DNA of 64,000 nucleotides, taken from the NCBI GenBank assembly GCA_029213045.1, contig JARGPN010000002.1, forward strand, positions 62,001 through 126,000. Reading direction: 5' to 3'. Under the pieces are notes generated by a model. That model searched no databases. It was not told where the DNA came from and was given only the letters and a program-made list of their open reading frames with translations. The stretch is from Alcanivoracaceae bacterium. Lineage in GTDB: Bacteria; Pseudomonadota; Gammaproteobacteria; Pseudomonadales; Alcanivoracaceae. Of this stretch, positions 1 to 8,960 are shown piece after piece. Position numbers and translations under genes: made by a program. Within the stretch, counting starts at the first letter, position 1. Each line of letters begins with the position of its first letter.

Positions 1-412
1 ACTGATTGAGGATTTTCTTCGCTATAGCGGCCGACAAAGGTGGCCGCCCATCAAGAATGCCTCGCAAGTTATTGATCAGCTCATGCTCTGGCTCATCTTT
101 CAGCACATAGCCATCCGCGCCTGCGTGGAGTGCATTAAAGAGGTTTTCTGAGTCATCGAAGATCGTAGTCACCACGCAATAGCAGTCCGGCTGCTGCTGC
201 TTAAGCGCGCGAATAATCTCAGTACCAGAGCCATCAGGCAGGCCAAGATCAATCAGCGCTAATGACACTCTGTGCTCGTTGATCAGCCGCAACCCTTCAC
301 CCACCGACCCTGCCTGATACACGGTGTCGGCCGCCAGCTCTTGCTGCGCCAGCCCGGCGAGCCAGGTGCGCACATCCTCAACGTCTTCAATTATTAACAC
401 TGTGCTTGTCAT
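1..412 (-). CDS. NarL/FixJ-type response regulator, 3' part cut by window edge
   Basis: Reading the minus strand from an ATG at 412 gives an open frame of about 137 residues that runs off the window. It begins MTSTVLIIEDVEDV and carries the receiver signature: acidic pair ED near residue 9, phospho-acceptor Asp in ALIDLGLPDGSG, conserved Thr in VVTTIFDD and Lys in GYVLKDE. The receiver is followed by the linker typical of NarL/LuxR-type regulators (GRPPLSAAIAKKIL), so a C-terminal helix-turn-helix is expected beyond base 1. It is divergent from the histidine kinase at 524 with 111 bp between the starts, and that kinase has the HisKA_3-like H-box that normally partners this regulator class. 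The pairing is inference from family and position. The DNA-binding part cannot be checked here. Confidence 0.88.
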   Translation of the reverse strand, partial: MTSTVLIIEDVEDVRTWLAGLAQQELAADTVYQAGSVGEGLRLINEHRVSLALIDLGLPDGSGTEIIRALKQQQPDCYCVVTTIFDDSENLFNALHAGADGYVLKDEPEHELINNLRGILDGRPPLSAAIAKKILNQ

Positions 413-472
413 TGACTCTGCCAATCCCTGCAATCGTGCTGCTATCATCTCATGGCGTTTACGCTTCACAAC

Positions 473-488
473 CCCCGCGTTCGCGGGG
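473..488. promoter_or_regulatory. GC-rich hairpin in the divergent leader
   Basis: CCCCGC-GTTC-GCGGGG forms a perfect 6 bp stem with a 4-base loop between the divergent regulator (start 412) and kinase (start 524). It ends 35 bases before the kinase ATG and lies upstream of its Shine-Dalgarno (AAGGA near 508). No T-run follows in either direction, so it is not a clear terminator. It could be a leader structure or an operator. Nothing more can be said from sequence. Confidence 0.3.
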
Positions 489-523
489 TGAATACAAAGC
501 GGCACCTAAAGGATTGATCAACT

Positions 524-2641
524 ATGTCAGTGCAGTCACGTCTTTTTCTTGGATTAGCGTTATTGCTGATCTTTACCGTCACGGTCATCGCAACCGCATT
601 GTCCCTACCGGCCACCGACTGGCATTTTTCCAACGGCGTAGAATCTCAACTCCTCGCCCGCGAAGGCGCAGGGTCGACACAAACGGTCAGGCACTTTAAC
701 GCGGACGGAAACATTATCGCCGGCGACATCGTGCTCAACCTAGAAGAACCCGATGTTGTCGAAACCTACGACGACTTCAATGAGCTCTTAAGTCGCCATG
801 AAACTCTGAACAACGCGCTTCAGGACGGCACGCTGACCATGGTGCTGAGCGATGACACAGAAATACCGTTAGCGTCTCGGCAACGACATTTTTCAGAATT
901 ACCCAGCATGTTCTGGTTGCAAGTTGGCTGCGGTTTTTTTGGCTTTCTTATTTGCCTACTTGTACTCGCGCCTCGCCCCAACGACTCGGCGGTTCGCGCC
1001 TTCGCATTATCCGGGCTTGGCTATCTAATCTCTGTCAGCGCCGCCGCGCTCTACAGTACGCGCGATTTCTTTTTCGACGGACAACTGTTTCACGCCCTAT
1101 CCATATTGAATCATTTCGGCGCCGTACTGTTTGCGGCAGCGCTCGCCTCGCTGTTATGGCGCTACCCCAATCGCGTCGCCGGAAAATGGATAGATGTTCT
1201 TGCCTACGGGGCGCTTATTACCAGCGTCATTATTGACGCCTTCCAGCTCGTCGATGGCCCTGCCATGGGACACTACATTTGGACATTTAGTTTATTTTTG
1301 CTTGAGCTTCTAGGCGCCGGCGTTCAGTGGTGGAAAGCTCGACATAACGCCCTCGAACGCGGCGCGGTACGCTGGATGCTGTTGTCATTTTCGGCGGGCA
1401 CTTTTTTCTTTACGGGCGGCATCTTAATTCCAGCCATTTTGCATATTCAGCCCCCCGCATCCCAAGGCCTGCTTTTTACTACTTTCCTACTTTTGTACGC
1501 GGGCATGGCGCTTGGCGTTGTGCGGTATAAATTATTTCAATTAGAGCGCTGGTGGTTTTCCATCTGGGCATGGTTTCTTGGTGGCTTCGCTGTGGTCGTG
1601 GTCGACATCTTATTGGCCAGCCTACTGACGCTCTCGAACACGTCTATTCTCGCGTTCGCCACAGCCATCGTCGGCTGGCTTTATTTTCCCGTGCGCCAAT
1701 GGTGCTGGCGTCAGTATCTAAACCGGCGCGGCAAAAAATTGGAAAGCTGGCTTCCTTCCGTGGTCCCTCATTTATTATCCGTCACCTCGCCGCTGCAACT
1801 TGAAGAAGCATGGCGTAACGCACTGACGGAATTATTAAGCCCTTTACAGCTAGACACGGAACGCTACGCACATACCGACAACATTCGTATTAGCAACAAT
1901 GGCAGCACACTAGAAGTGCCTTCCATCACGAATGACGGCACGCTGCGTTTGCAACACGCCAACCATGGGCGTCGATTGTTTGTTGAAGATGATCGTCGCG
2001 ATGTAGAAACATTGTGGGCATTGTTTGCTGTAGTCCGTGACGGACTAGAAGCTCGTGAGGACGGCGTTCACAGCGAGCGAGATCGCATTCGTCGCGATAT
2101 TCACGACGACCTCGGCGCTAAACTACTCACCATGCTGCATCGCAGTAGCGACGACGAACAACGTGGCCTAGTCCGCGATGCGCTCAGTGATTTACGCGAT
2201 CTTTTACGCAGCATGGAGTCCGGCCCTGTTTCCCTGCTCGCCGCCTGTGACATATGGAAGCAAGAGGCGCAAAAACGCTGCACCGCCAGTAACGTGCAAC
2301 TTCAGTGGGACATGCTCAACATCGAAGAAAATTCGGAGCTGTCGCCTGAGCAATTTAGCCACCTCACCCGCGTATTGCGCGAGGCCATTAGTAATGGTCT
2401 ACGTCATGCACAACCGAGCCGCATTGCTGTAGCCATTGAGATGAAGGCCGAGGAACTTTCTTTCAGTGTTGATAACGACGGTTATGACAGCACTGACGAC
2501 TCAACGGAAAAAAATGGCAATGGCATAGACATTATTCGGCATCGCACGAAACAGCTCGGCGGCACCGCGAATATTGCCGGCAATAACGGTCTCTGGCGCG
2601 TGATGATTTCAATTCCGGTGAGCAGCCCATTGTTGGCGTAA
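524..2641 (+). CDS. Membrane sensor histidine kinase (HisKA_3-like, 705 aa)
   Basis: An N-terminal membrane anchor (about residues 5-28) precedes a periplasmic stretch of about 100 residues. A block of roughly seven hydrophobic segments follows to about residue 400, resembling 7TMR-type sensor kinases. The cytoplasmic part has the NarX/DesK-type dimerisation box RDRIRRDIHDDLGAKL, with the phospho-accepting His near 527. A HATPase domain follows, with an N-box near residue 619 (REAISNGLRHA) and a GNGIDIIRHR G-box. It should phosphorylate a NarL-type regulator, most likely the divergent one ending at 412. The ATG at 524 has AAGGA upstream. The ligand is unknown. An SDR on the other strand ends 23 bp downstream. 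Confidence 0.9.
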   Translation: MSVQSRLFLGLALLLIFTVTVIATALSLPATDWHFSNGVESQLLAREGAGSTQTVRHFNADGNIIAGDIVLNLEEPDVVETYDDFNELLSRHETLNNALQDGTLTMVLSDDTEIPLASRQRHFSELPSMFWLQVGCGFFGFLICLLVLAPRPNDSAVRAFALSGLGYLISVSAAALYSTRDFFFDGQLFHALSILNHFGAVLFAAALASLLWRYPNRVAGKWIDVLAYGALITSVIIDAFQLVDGPAMGHYIWTFSLFLLELLGAGVQWWKARHNALERGAVRWMLLSFSAGTFFFTGGILIPAILHIQPPASQGLLFTTFLLLYAGMALGVVRYKLFQLERWWFSIWAWFLGGFAVVVVDILLASLLTLSNTSILAFATAIVGWLYFPVRQWCWRQYLNRRGKKLESWLPSVVPHLLSVTSPLQLEEAWRNALTELLSPLQLDTERYAHTDNIRISNNGSTLEVPSITNDGTLRLQHANHGRRLFVEDDRRDVETLWALFAVVRDGLEAREDGVHSERDRIRRDIHDDLGAKLLTMLHRSSDDEQRGLVRDALSDLRDLLRSMESGPVSLLAACDIWKQEAQKRCTASNVQLQWDMLNIEENSELSPEQFSHLTRVLREAISNGLRHAQPSRIAVAIEMKAEELSFSVDNDGYDSTDDSTEKNGNGIDIIRHRTKQLGGTANIAGNNGLWRVMISIPVSSPLLA

Positions 2642-2664
2642 TGGTAAAAATTCTTGTGGGGAAA

Positions 2665-3420
2665 TTATAGCCCTGAGCAAAGATGCGCCCCATCCACTGG
2701 AATTGCAGCGCCGCTCATATAGCGAGATGCATCGGACGCTAACAATAGGAGCGGGCCGTCGAGATCAGGCAAATTCCCCAACCGACGAAACGGGATGCGC
2801 TTAATTAATTTTTCGCCGAGCGGCGACTGCATAAACTCGCGGTTGATATCCGTCATAAAATAGCCAGGGCAAATCGCATTGCAACGAATATTGTCACGCG
2901 CGTAATCCAAAGCAATCGATTTGGTGAGCTGCACCACCGCCGCCTTTGATGCAACATACGGCGGTAATTGCGCGCCGATGCGCAGCCCTAACACCGAGGC
3001 AATATTAATAATATTTCCGGGGCGTTTCTCCTGACGCCAACGTTGCACGGCGAACTTAGATACTGCCCAAACGCCTTTCAAATTGGTGTCGATCACCGCG
3101 TCCCAATCGTCTTCCGACAGGGCATCCATGGAACCCTCGCGATTAATGCCGGCATTGTTAATCACCACATCAATCGGCGGCATTTGCGCAAACGCCTGTT
3201 CTACGCTGGCCACCTCAGAGACATCCATGCTGATCACCGTTGCGGAGCGGCCTAAGGCCTGAACAGCGCGCGCCGTTTCTGCCAATTTATCCACGCGCCT
3301 AGCCGCCAGCACGAGGTCTGCCCCTGCCTGCGCCAAGGTCTGGGCGAAATGCGCGCCGAAGCCGCTTGATGCGCCCGTCACCAACACCGTCTTGCCGTCG
3401 AGTCGAAAGATCTCGGTCAT
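2665..3420 (-). CDS. SDR family NAD(P)-dependent oxidoreductase (251 aa)
   Basis: This is a classical short-chain dehydrogenase of normal length. It has the cofactor loop TGASSGFG at residues 15-22, the structural NNAG motif, the catalytic Ser in NIASVLGL and the catalytic Tyr/Lys pair in YVASKAAV. The R-R-V-D after beta-strand 2 (AARRVDKL) suggests NADP(H) preference, which is inference. The ATG at 3420 follows GGGAGCAGTA. It is transcribed alone, divergent from rep with about 214 bp between starts. The substrate cannot be inferred. FabG-like ketoreduction and sugar or hydroxy-acid oxidation are both possible. Confidence 0.9.
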   Translation of the reverse strand: MTEIFRLDGKTVLVTGASSGFGAHFAQTLAQAGADLVLAARRVDKLAETARAVQALGRSATVISMDVSEVASVEQAFAQMPPIDVVINNAGINREGSMDALSEDDWDAVIDTNLKGVWAVSKFAVQRWRQEKRPGNIINIASVLGLRIGAQLPPYVASKAAVVQLTKSIALDYARDNIRCNAICPGYFMTDINREFMQSPLGEKLIKRIPFRRLGNLPDLDGPLLLLASDASRYMSGAAIPVDGAHLCSGL

Positions 3421-3634
3421 TACTGCTCCCTAAGTCACTGAACGCATTGGGACAAAGGCTACCGGAGATGCAGAGCACCGCAAAGATTGTTCTGAGCCTG
3501 AAAATCGCAAATTTTTTCGCGTTTTTAGGTCACCTCAGGCCAGCCTGATCATTCTCTGTGCAGACACACCAAACGGTGCTGGAGACGTTGCCCACGACTG
3601 GTATGATGGCCGCCCTATTCGTTGAGGCCACGCA

Positions 3635-5644
3635 GTGACCGATCTTAATCCCCGCCAATTAGAAGCCACACGTTATGCCGACGGCCCTTTGCTGGTGCTG
3701 GCAGGGGCGGGCTCGGGCAAAACCAGCGTGATCACAAAAAAAATCGCCTGGTTAATTCAAGAGCGTGGCATGAACGCGCGACATATCGCAGCGGTTACTT
3801 TTACCAATAAAGCCGCGCGGGAAATGAAAGAGCGAGTGGGCTCACTCGTATCACGGGCAGAAATGCGCGGCTTAATTGTTTCGACGTTCCACAATCTTGG
3901 CTTGCGTATTCTTAAACAAGAAATGGTCGCCGCCGGATTACGCCGCGGCTTCTCCATTCTTGATCAATCTGATAGCAAAGAATTATTAAAAGACCTACTG
4001 CATCGCGGCGAGTCAGAGCGCGACATTCAAGCGGTCGATTATATTCAAAACCGTATCTCACAATGGAAAAATGATCAGGTTAGTCCTGAGCACGCCACGT
4101 CGTTAGCGGAGTCCGACGACGACTTGCGCGCCGCCATCGTATTCAACGAATACAACCGCATGCTGCGCGCCTGTAATGCGGTGGATTTTGATGATCTGAT
4201 TCAGCTGCCCGTTGAACTGTTTAAACAACAGCCTCGCATTTTAGAAAAGTGGCGTAACCGCATTCGCTATTTATTGGTGGATGAATATCAAGATACCAAT
4301 ACGTCTCAGTATGAATTGGTAAAGATGCTGGTAGAACCGGCGGGCAAATTTACAGTGGTAGGGGATGATGATCAGTCCATCTACGCATGGCGTGGCGCGC
4401 GGCCAGAAAACCTTGCCCAACTGCAAGAAGACTTTCCCGATTTAAAAGTGGTTAAGCTCGAACAAAATTACCGCTCTACCGGACGCATTCTAAAAGCGGC
4501 GAACGCGGTTATCGCGAATAACCCGCACGTTTTCGAAAAAACGCTTTGGTCAGATTACGGCTACGGCGACCCGATTCGTTTTGCCACACTGCGCGATGAC
4601 ACCGGCGAAGTGGAATGGATTGCCGGCGACATTATGCATCGCCGCCTCACCCAAGGGTTAAAGTGGAGCGACTTTGCCGTGCTGTATCGCGGCAACTTTC
4701 AGTCACGACCATTAGAAATGCAGCTTAAAACCCTGCAAATTCCTTACAAAGTATCCGGCGGACAAAGTTTTTTTGCGCGCGCAGAAATTAAAGATTTAAT
4801 GTGCTATCTGCGTTTGCTCGTAAACCCTGACGACGACAACGCGTTCTTGCGCATCATTAATACCCCGCGTCGCGAGATCGGCCCAGCCACGTTAGAAAAA
4901 CTCGCCAACTGGGCAACACGTCGCGGCCAAGGCCTGTATCACGTGGCAGACGATTTTGCCTTGCAAGAAATTCTTGGACCAAAACCAGCCCAACGCCTGG
5001 AAGAATTCAAAAGCTGGATGGACGCCAAACGACAGTTTTGTTTTAGCGAAAATAGCCTGGCCGCCGTAAAAGAATTAATTTCCGACATGGACTACGAAGG
5101 CTGGGTCACCGCGCAGGCAAGCAGCCCCCGTATTGGCGAAAAGCGCGTTGAGAATGTGTGGCAACTGGTCAAGAGCATTCAAACCATGCTCGAAAAAGAT
5201 GAAGACAACGATCTAGAGTCTGTCATCGCGAAACTTGTGCTCATTGATATGCTCGAGCAACAAAATGAAGAGGACAATTCAGACCGAGTGCAATTGCTAA
5301 CGCTTCATGCCTCTAAGGGTTTGGAGTTTCCGCATGTATATTTGATGGGCGTTGAAGAAAATTTTCTGCCGCATCGCACCAGTATCGAAGAAGATAATAT
5401 TGTTGAAGAACGTCGCCTAATGTACGTGGGCATTACCCGAGCGCGACAAACCTTGGCCATGACCCAAGCCATGACGCGCAAGCAGTACGGTGAAAAAATA
5501 GATACGTCACCAAGCCGCTTCTTGGAGGAAATTCCACAAGAGGATATCGAGTTTATCGGTGAAGGCGTGGTGGTGGACGAAACCAAAAATGAGCAAGTTG
5601 CCCAAGATACATTGGCAGCGTTAAAGGCCATGCTAGGCGGCTAA
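3635..5644 (+). CDS. rep: ATP-dependent DNA helicase Rep (669 aa)
   Basis: A UvrD/Rep superfamily 1A 3'-5' helicase, used in replication restart and for clearing proteins from DNA ahead of forks. Motif Q/I is at the N-terminus (LNPRQLEA; Walker A GAGSGKTS at residues 26-33). Motif II is DEYQDT, motif III GDDDQSIYAWRGA, motif IV NYRSTGRIL, motif V TLHASKGLEF and motif VI YVGITRARQTL. The length matches E. coli Rep (673 aa) rather than the longer UvrD. The start is GTG (GTG-ACC-GAT). The gene ends at a strong bidirectional terminator shared with the convergent cytochrome c5 gene, a neighbourhood also familiar from pseudomonads. Confidence 0.96.
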   Translation: MTDLNPRQLEATRYADGPLLVLAGAGSGKTSVITKKIAWLIQERGMNARHIAAVTFTNKAAREMKERVGSLVSRAEMRGLIVSTFHNLGLRILKQEMVAAGLRRGFSILDQSDSKELLKDLLHRGESERDIQAVDYIQNRISQWKNDQVSPEHATSLAESDDDLRAAIVFNEYNRMLRACNAVDFDDLIQLPVELFKQQPRILEKWRNRIRYLLVDEYQDTNTSQYELVKMLVEPAGKFTVVGDDDQSIYAWRGARPENLAQLQEDFPDLKVVKLEQNYRSTGRILKAANAVIANNPHVFEKTLWSDYGYGDPIRFATLRDDTGEVEWIAGDIMHRRLTQGLKWSDFAVLYRGNFQSRPLEMQLKTLQIPYKVSGGQSFFARAEIKDLMCYLRLLVNPDDDNAFLRIINTPRREIGPATLEKLANWATRRGQGLYHVADDFALQEILGPKPAQRLEEFKSWMDAKRQFCFSENSLAAVKELISDMDYEGWVTAQASSPRIGEKRVENVWQLVKSIQTMLEKDEDNDLESVIAKLVLIDMLEQQNEEDNSDRVQLLTLHASKGLEFPHVYLMGVEENFLPHRTSIEEDNIVEERRLMYVGITRARQTLAMTQAMTRKQYGEKIDTSPSRFLEEIPQEDIEFIGEGVVVDETKNEQVAQDTLAALKAMLGG

Positions 5645-5662
5645 TCTACGCACTCTCTTCGG

Positions 5663-5700
5663 CCATAAAAAAACGCCTCCGAAGAGGCGTTTTTTTATGG
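5663..5700. terminator. Bidirectional intrinsic terminator between rep and cytochrome c5
   Basis: ACGCCTC-CGAA-GAGGCGT is flanked by an A-run on the left and a T-run on the right, extending to CCATAAAA...TTTTATGG. The hairpin plus U-tract works on both strands and sits 19 bp past the rep stop and about 30 bp past the stop of the convergent cytochrome gene. Confidence 0.92.
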
Positions 5701-5730
5701 CTAAGTTCAGCCAACGAAATGTGTGAAGCG

Positions 5731-6189
5731 TTACTTCACACTTTCAATCATATGCTCAACCGCTGCAGTAATTTCGTCATCCGAGCAGTTACCGCAACCG
5801 CCTTTCGCAGGCATGGCATTGAAGCCTTCCAGCGCATGCTTCACTAACGTCGCTTCACCTTTCTTAACGCGTGGCGCCCAGTCAGACGCTACACCCAATC
5901 TAGGGGCGTTAAGCATGCCCGAACCGTGGCACATAGCGCAGGCCGCGCCATACACTTCATCACCGCTGCGTGGGCCAGTGGCGACTTCTTCCGACGCCGT
6001 GCCGCACTCTTCACCGTCAACACACACAGAACCAACCGGCTTAACACGGTCAGTAATGGCGCGCTCGCTCAAAATTGAGCGCTCGCCGAGTGGATACGGG
6101 GAAATTTCTTTGGTGCTCTGACCAGCAACAAGGCTACCAGATGCAAAAACACAGGATGCGACAAGCATCATTAGGGAAAGCTTTTTCAC
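5731..6189 (-). CDS. Cytochrome c5 family protein, periplasmic (152 aa)
   Basis: The Sec signal peptide MKKLSLMMLVASCVFASG is followed by a single haem-binding CxxCH (CAMCH, about residue 85). The C-terminal half is typical of c5: the axial Met in NAMPAKGG and the extra Cys pair CGNC that forms the c5 disulfide. It carries electrons in the periplasm, probably towards a terminal oxidase. A Gly/Ser-rich 60-residue extension between signal peptide and haem domain contains two more Cys (CVDGEEC). The start is GTG at 6189, supported by AGAGGTG upstream. It is monocistronic and convergent with rep. Confidence 0.9.
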   Translation of the reverse strand: MKKLSLMMLVASCVFASGSLVAGQSTKEISPYPLGERSILSERAITDRVKPVGSVCVDGEECGTASEEVATGPRSGDEVYGAACAMCHGSGMLNAPRLGVASDWAPRVKKGEATLVKHALEGFNAMPAKGGCGNCSDDEITAAVEHMIESVK

Positions 6190-6348
6190 GATTTACACCT
6201 CTAAGGGCCTGTTAATAGCAATACTACCGGCCATGCGGCCGCTTGAGCGTGAACGGCGCGCATTATAACCATGACCGGCGGGGAATACACGTCTGGATAG
6301 CCAGCTTCTGGCGAATGCTTGGGTCAATCGAGCCGTTTGTGCAGAGAA

Positions 6349-8952
6349 TCAGGACTCATCCATCTGCATTTGCGGCAATGACAGCACAAAACGACTGCCT
6401 TCACCGGGCTGGCTCGTGACGCTGATATCGCCGCTATGACGTTCGCTAACCACTTTGACAAAGCGTAGCCCCAAACCTGCCCCGCGTATTTTGCCCACAT
6501 CACCGCCCTGAGCGCGTGAATAGCGATCAAACACATGGGCAACAAATTCAGGCGCTATGCCAATGCCTCGGTCACGCACTTCGCAGCAAACACGTCCATC
6601 GGCCGCAGACAGCGTGACATCAATGCTATTGCCCTCGTGGCTATATTTCACCGCGTTGGTAAGAAGATTCACCACCAAACGCTCTAGTAATTCATGATTG
6701 CCGCGCACCCAAACATCGTCACGGGCATCGTAATGAAAGCGAACCCTCAGGTGCCGGTCAGAGGCCTGCGCTTGCACCTGCTCAATGGCGCTCTCCACCA
6801 CCGGCAACATATCTAGCTCAGCCATTTCCACACGGCCCAGCGCCTCAACGCGGGCGAGCTGCAAGAACTGTTCAGAAATGCTCAAGTTTTTTCGAGCATG
6901 CAATTCAATGCTATCGAGAAATTCCTGAATGCCGGCCCCTGATTCGCTGTGCCGCATTTTTTCCGCCAGCGCCAACACAGAGATCATCGGCGAGCGTAAA
7001 TCATGGGATAAAAAGTCCAACAATTCCGTACGCGTGCGCAATGCACTTTTGATCGCGGTAATGTCTTTAATCGTAATAATTAAAATTCGTCCGGGACGAC
7101 TGCCCGCTTGCGACGACGAGAACTCCAATAGAAGCTCTGCACCACTTTCGCTTTGGCATTCCAACGAAAGCTGATTACTTAACAATGCTTGGCTTACCAT
7201 GGTTGGCCAGTCGCCCAGCTCCGCCTGCCATGTCAAACTGCGCGTTAAGTCGAGCAGGTGCAGTCCTTCGATCTGGCTTGCATCAATTTTCAACCATTCC
7301 ATTGCCCGACCGTTTGCAAACAATAAACTGCCACACGCATCGCATAACACCACGCCTTCGCGGAGCTGCTCAAAACTGGCGCTGAAAAACTGTGTTAGGG
7401 CTTGCTGGCGTAATTCTTCTTCGCTAACACGCTCTATATAATTTTCTACTACTTCATACGCCGCGCCGCTCGGCGCGCTTAATAAATTCACCCGCCCCGT
7501 CATGGCAACAAGCCATTCGCGCAAGCGCAAATCAACTTCCTCGCTACGCCACAACACGCTGAGCTCATAACGCTGAGCGCCACGCTGAAAACTAAAGTGA
7601 TCTGCGCGAGCCGTTTGCCAGGTGCGTTCGTTAACGTCTTCACCGCCGGTTTGCACTTCGCGGCTGCCACGCATTTCCAAACGCCATGCAGTAATTGGCA
7701 AGGCACGGTCTAACATTCTTAACAACGGCGCCACCGACGATGCTTCGCCCAGCCTTCGGTTTAAGGCCGAATATTGCGACAGCCGCGATAGCGCCGCTTT
7801 TAAATAATCTAACGTGTATTCCAATCGCCGCCACGTCCACAAGGGGTACGCGATTAATGTCACAAGCAGGGGCGCGCCGATGGGCATCCACACTTGTCCG
7901 TAGCGCAACAACGCCTGCCCTAACAGCACGATCATGGCCAGCATCGCGGCAATCATTGGCATGCCCCAGCGAGGCGGGATCAATGGCAAGACCAACGGCG
8001 ACAACATACCGATGACTAACGTAAGCACTAAAATCCAACGCGTGCTCATGCGCTCAATTAGTTGTTGATGGCGCAAGCCGTCAAAAATATTTGCATTGAG
8101 TTCAACGCCGGACATCAGTTGGCCTTGCACCGACAACGGCGTGGCCATTTGATCGCCTAGCCCAGCGGCCGTCGCGCCCACGAGCACAATGCGGCCCTGC
8201 AATAATTGCGGCGGCACGCGCCCTTTAATGACGTCAACCGCTGACACTTGCGGATAGGTTCCGGAGTCTCCGGCAAACGACATAAAGCGCTGATACTCAC
8301 GTACATTGGCGAGCACGCCACGTCGCGAGGCTTTCGTCACGGGATACTGCGCAGCAACGTCAGGAGAAATATCGTCGAGCATCGCCAGCGCAATATGCGG
8401 CCACCACGCTTGGCCAATGCCTGAACGTAAAAACACCGAACGCACTACGCCGTCGCTGTCCATTTCTAAATCAACGTGGCCTAACGCGCGCGCTTTGCTG
8501 GCAAAACGATTATGAGGAAGTAACTCTATTAATTGTCCGCCCGCGGTTTGCTGTTCAATGTGCACAGGCAGGTACACATTGCCATGCTGCTCCATGGCAT
8601 CGGCTAATCGACGATCAGAATCCGGCTGGCGTAAATCAGGCTCAGTGAGTAATAAATCAAACAACACCGGCCCTGATTTATATTCAGTAAGGCGCTCAAT
8701 TAGCTCCGCTAAACGCGCGCGATCCCAAGGCCAGCGACCCATTTCACGTAAACTAAATTCATCAATACCAACGATGATTAATTCGGTTTCTTGTTCATCG
8801 GGCAGCGCACTGAGCATGCGATCATATAAATAACGATCGAGAAAGGTGGGACTAAAAGCGAACACCAACAACACGCTTAACAGCGCGATCACCAACGTAA
8901 CAAGTAAATGCTCAAGATAAAATCGACGCTGATGGCGCGTTCGCAACGACAT
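6349..8952 (-). CDS. CHASE2-domain sensor histidine kinase (about 867 aa)
   Basis: An N-terminal membrane helix leads into a CHASE2 sensor domain (about residues 30-300; VGIDEFSLREMGRWPWDR and VLVGATAAGLGD are typical). Three closely spaced transmembrane helices follow to about residue 385, then a PAS-like stretch (VVLCDACGSLLFANGRAMEW). The HisKA H-box is LDFLSHDLRSPM (His near 650), then HATPase with VVNLLTNAVKYS, DRGIGIAPEF and GAGLGL. The frame is open back to 9015, but ATG 8952 has TAGGAG at the right distance and starts 9 bp after the upstream FecR gene stops. I prefer it. It is the last gene of an operon with an OmpR-type regulator and a LysM-FecR protein, and should phosphorylate the regulator at 10765. 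The signal is unknown. Confidence 0.92.
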   Translation of the reverse strand: MSLRTRHQRRFYLEHLLVTLVIALLSVLLVFAFSPTFLDRYLYDRMLSALPDEQETELIIVGIDEFSLREMGRWPWDRARLAELIERLTEYKSGPVLFDLLLTEPDLRQPDSDRRLADAMEQHGNVYLPVHIEQQTAGGQLIELLPHNRFASKARALGHVDLEMDSDGVVRSVFLRSGIGQAWWPHIALAMLDDISPDVAAQYPVTKASRRGVLANVREYQRFMSFAGDSGTYPQVSAVDVIKGRVPPQLLQGRIVLVGATAAGLGDQMATPLSVQGQLMSGVELNANIFDGLRHQQLIERMSTRWILVLTLVIGMLSPLVLPLIPPRWGMPMIAAMLAMIVLLGQALLRYGQVWMPIGAPLLVTLIAYPLWTWRRLEYTLDYLKAALSRLSQYSALNRRLGEASSVAPLLRMLDRALPITAWRLEMRGSREVQTGGEDVNERTWQTARADHFSFQRGAQRYELSVLWRSEEVDLRLREWLVAMTGRVNLLSAPSGAAYEVVENYIERVSEEELRQQALTQFFSASFEQLREGVVLCDACGSLLFANGRAMEWLKIDASQIEGLHLLDLTRSLTWQAELGDWPTMVSQALLSNQLSLECQSESGAELLLEFSSSQAGSRPGRILIITIKDITAIKSALRTRTELLDFLSHDLRSPMISVLALAEKMRHSESGAGIQEFLDSIELHARKNLSISEQFLQLARVEALGRVEMAELDMLPVVESAIEQVQAQASDRHLRVRFHYDARDDVWVRGNHELLERLVVNLLTNAVKYSHEGNSIDVTLSAADGRVCCEVRDRGIGIAPEFVAHVFDRYSRAQGGDVGKIRGAGLGLRFVKVVSERHSGDISVTSQPGEGSRFVLSLPQMQMDES

Positions 8953-8960
8953 ACGCGCTC

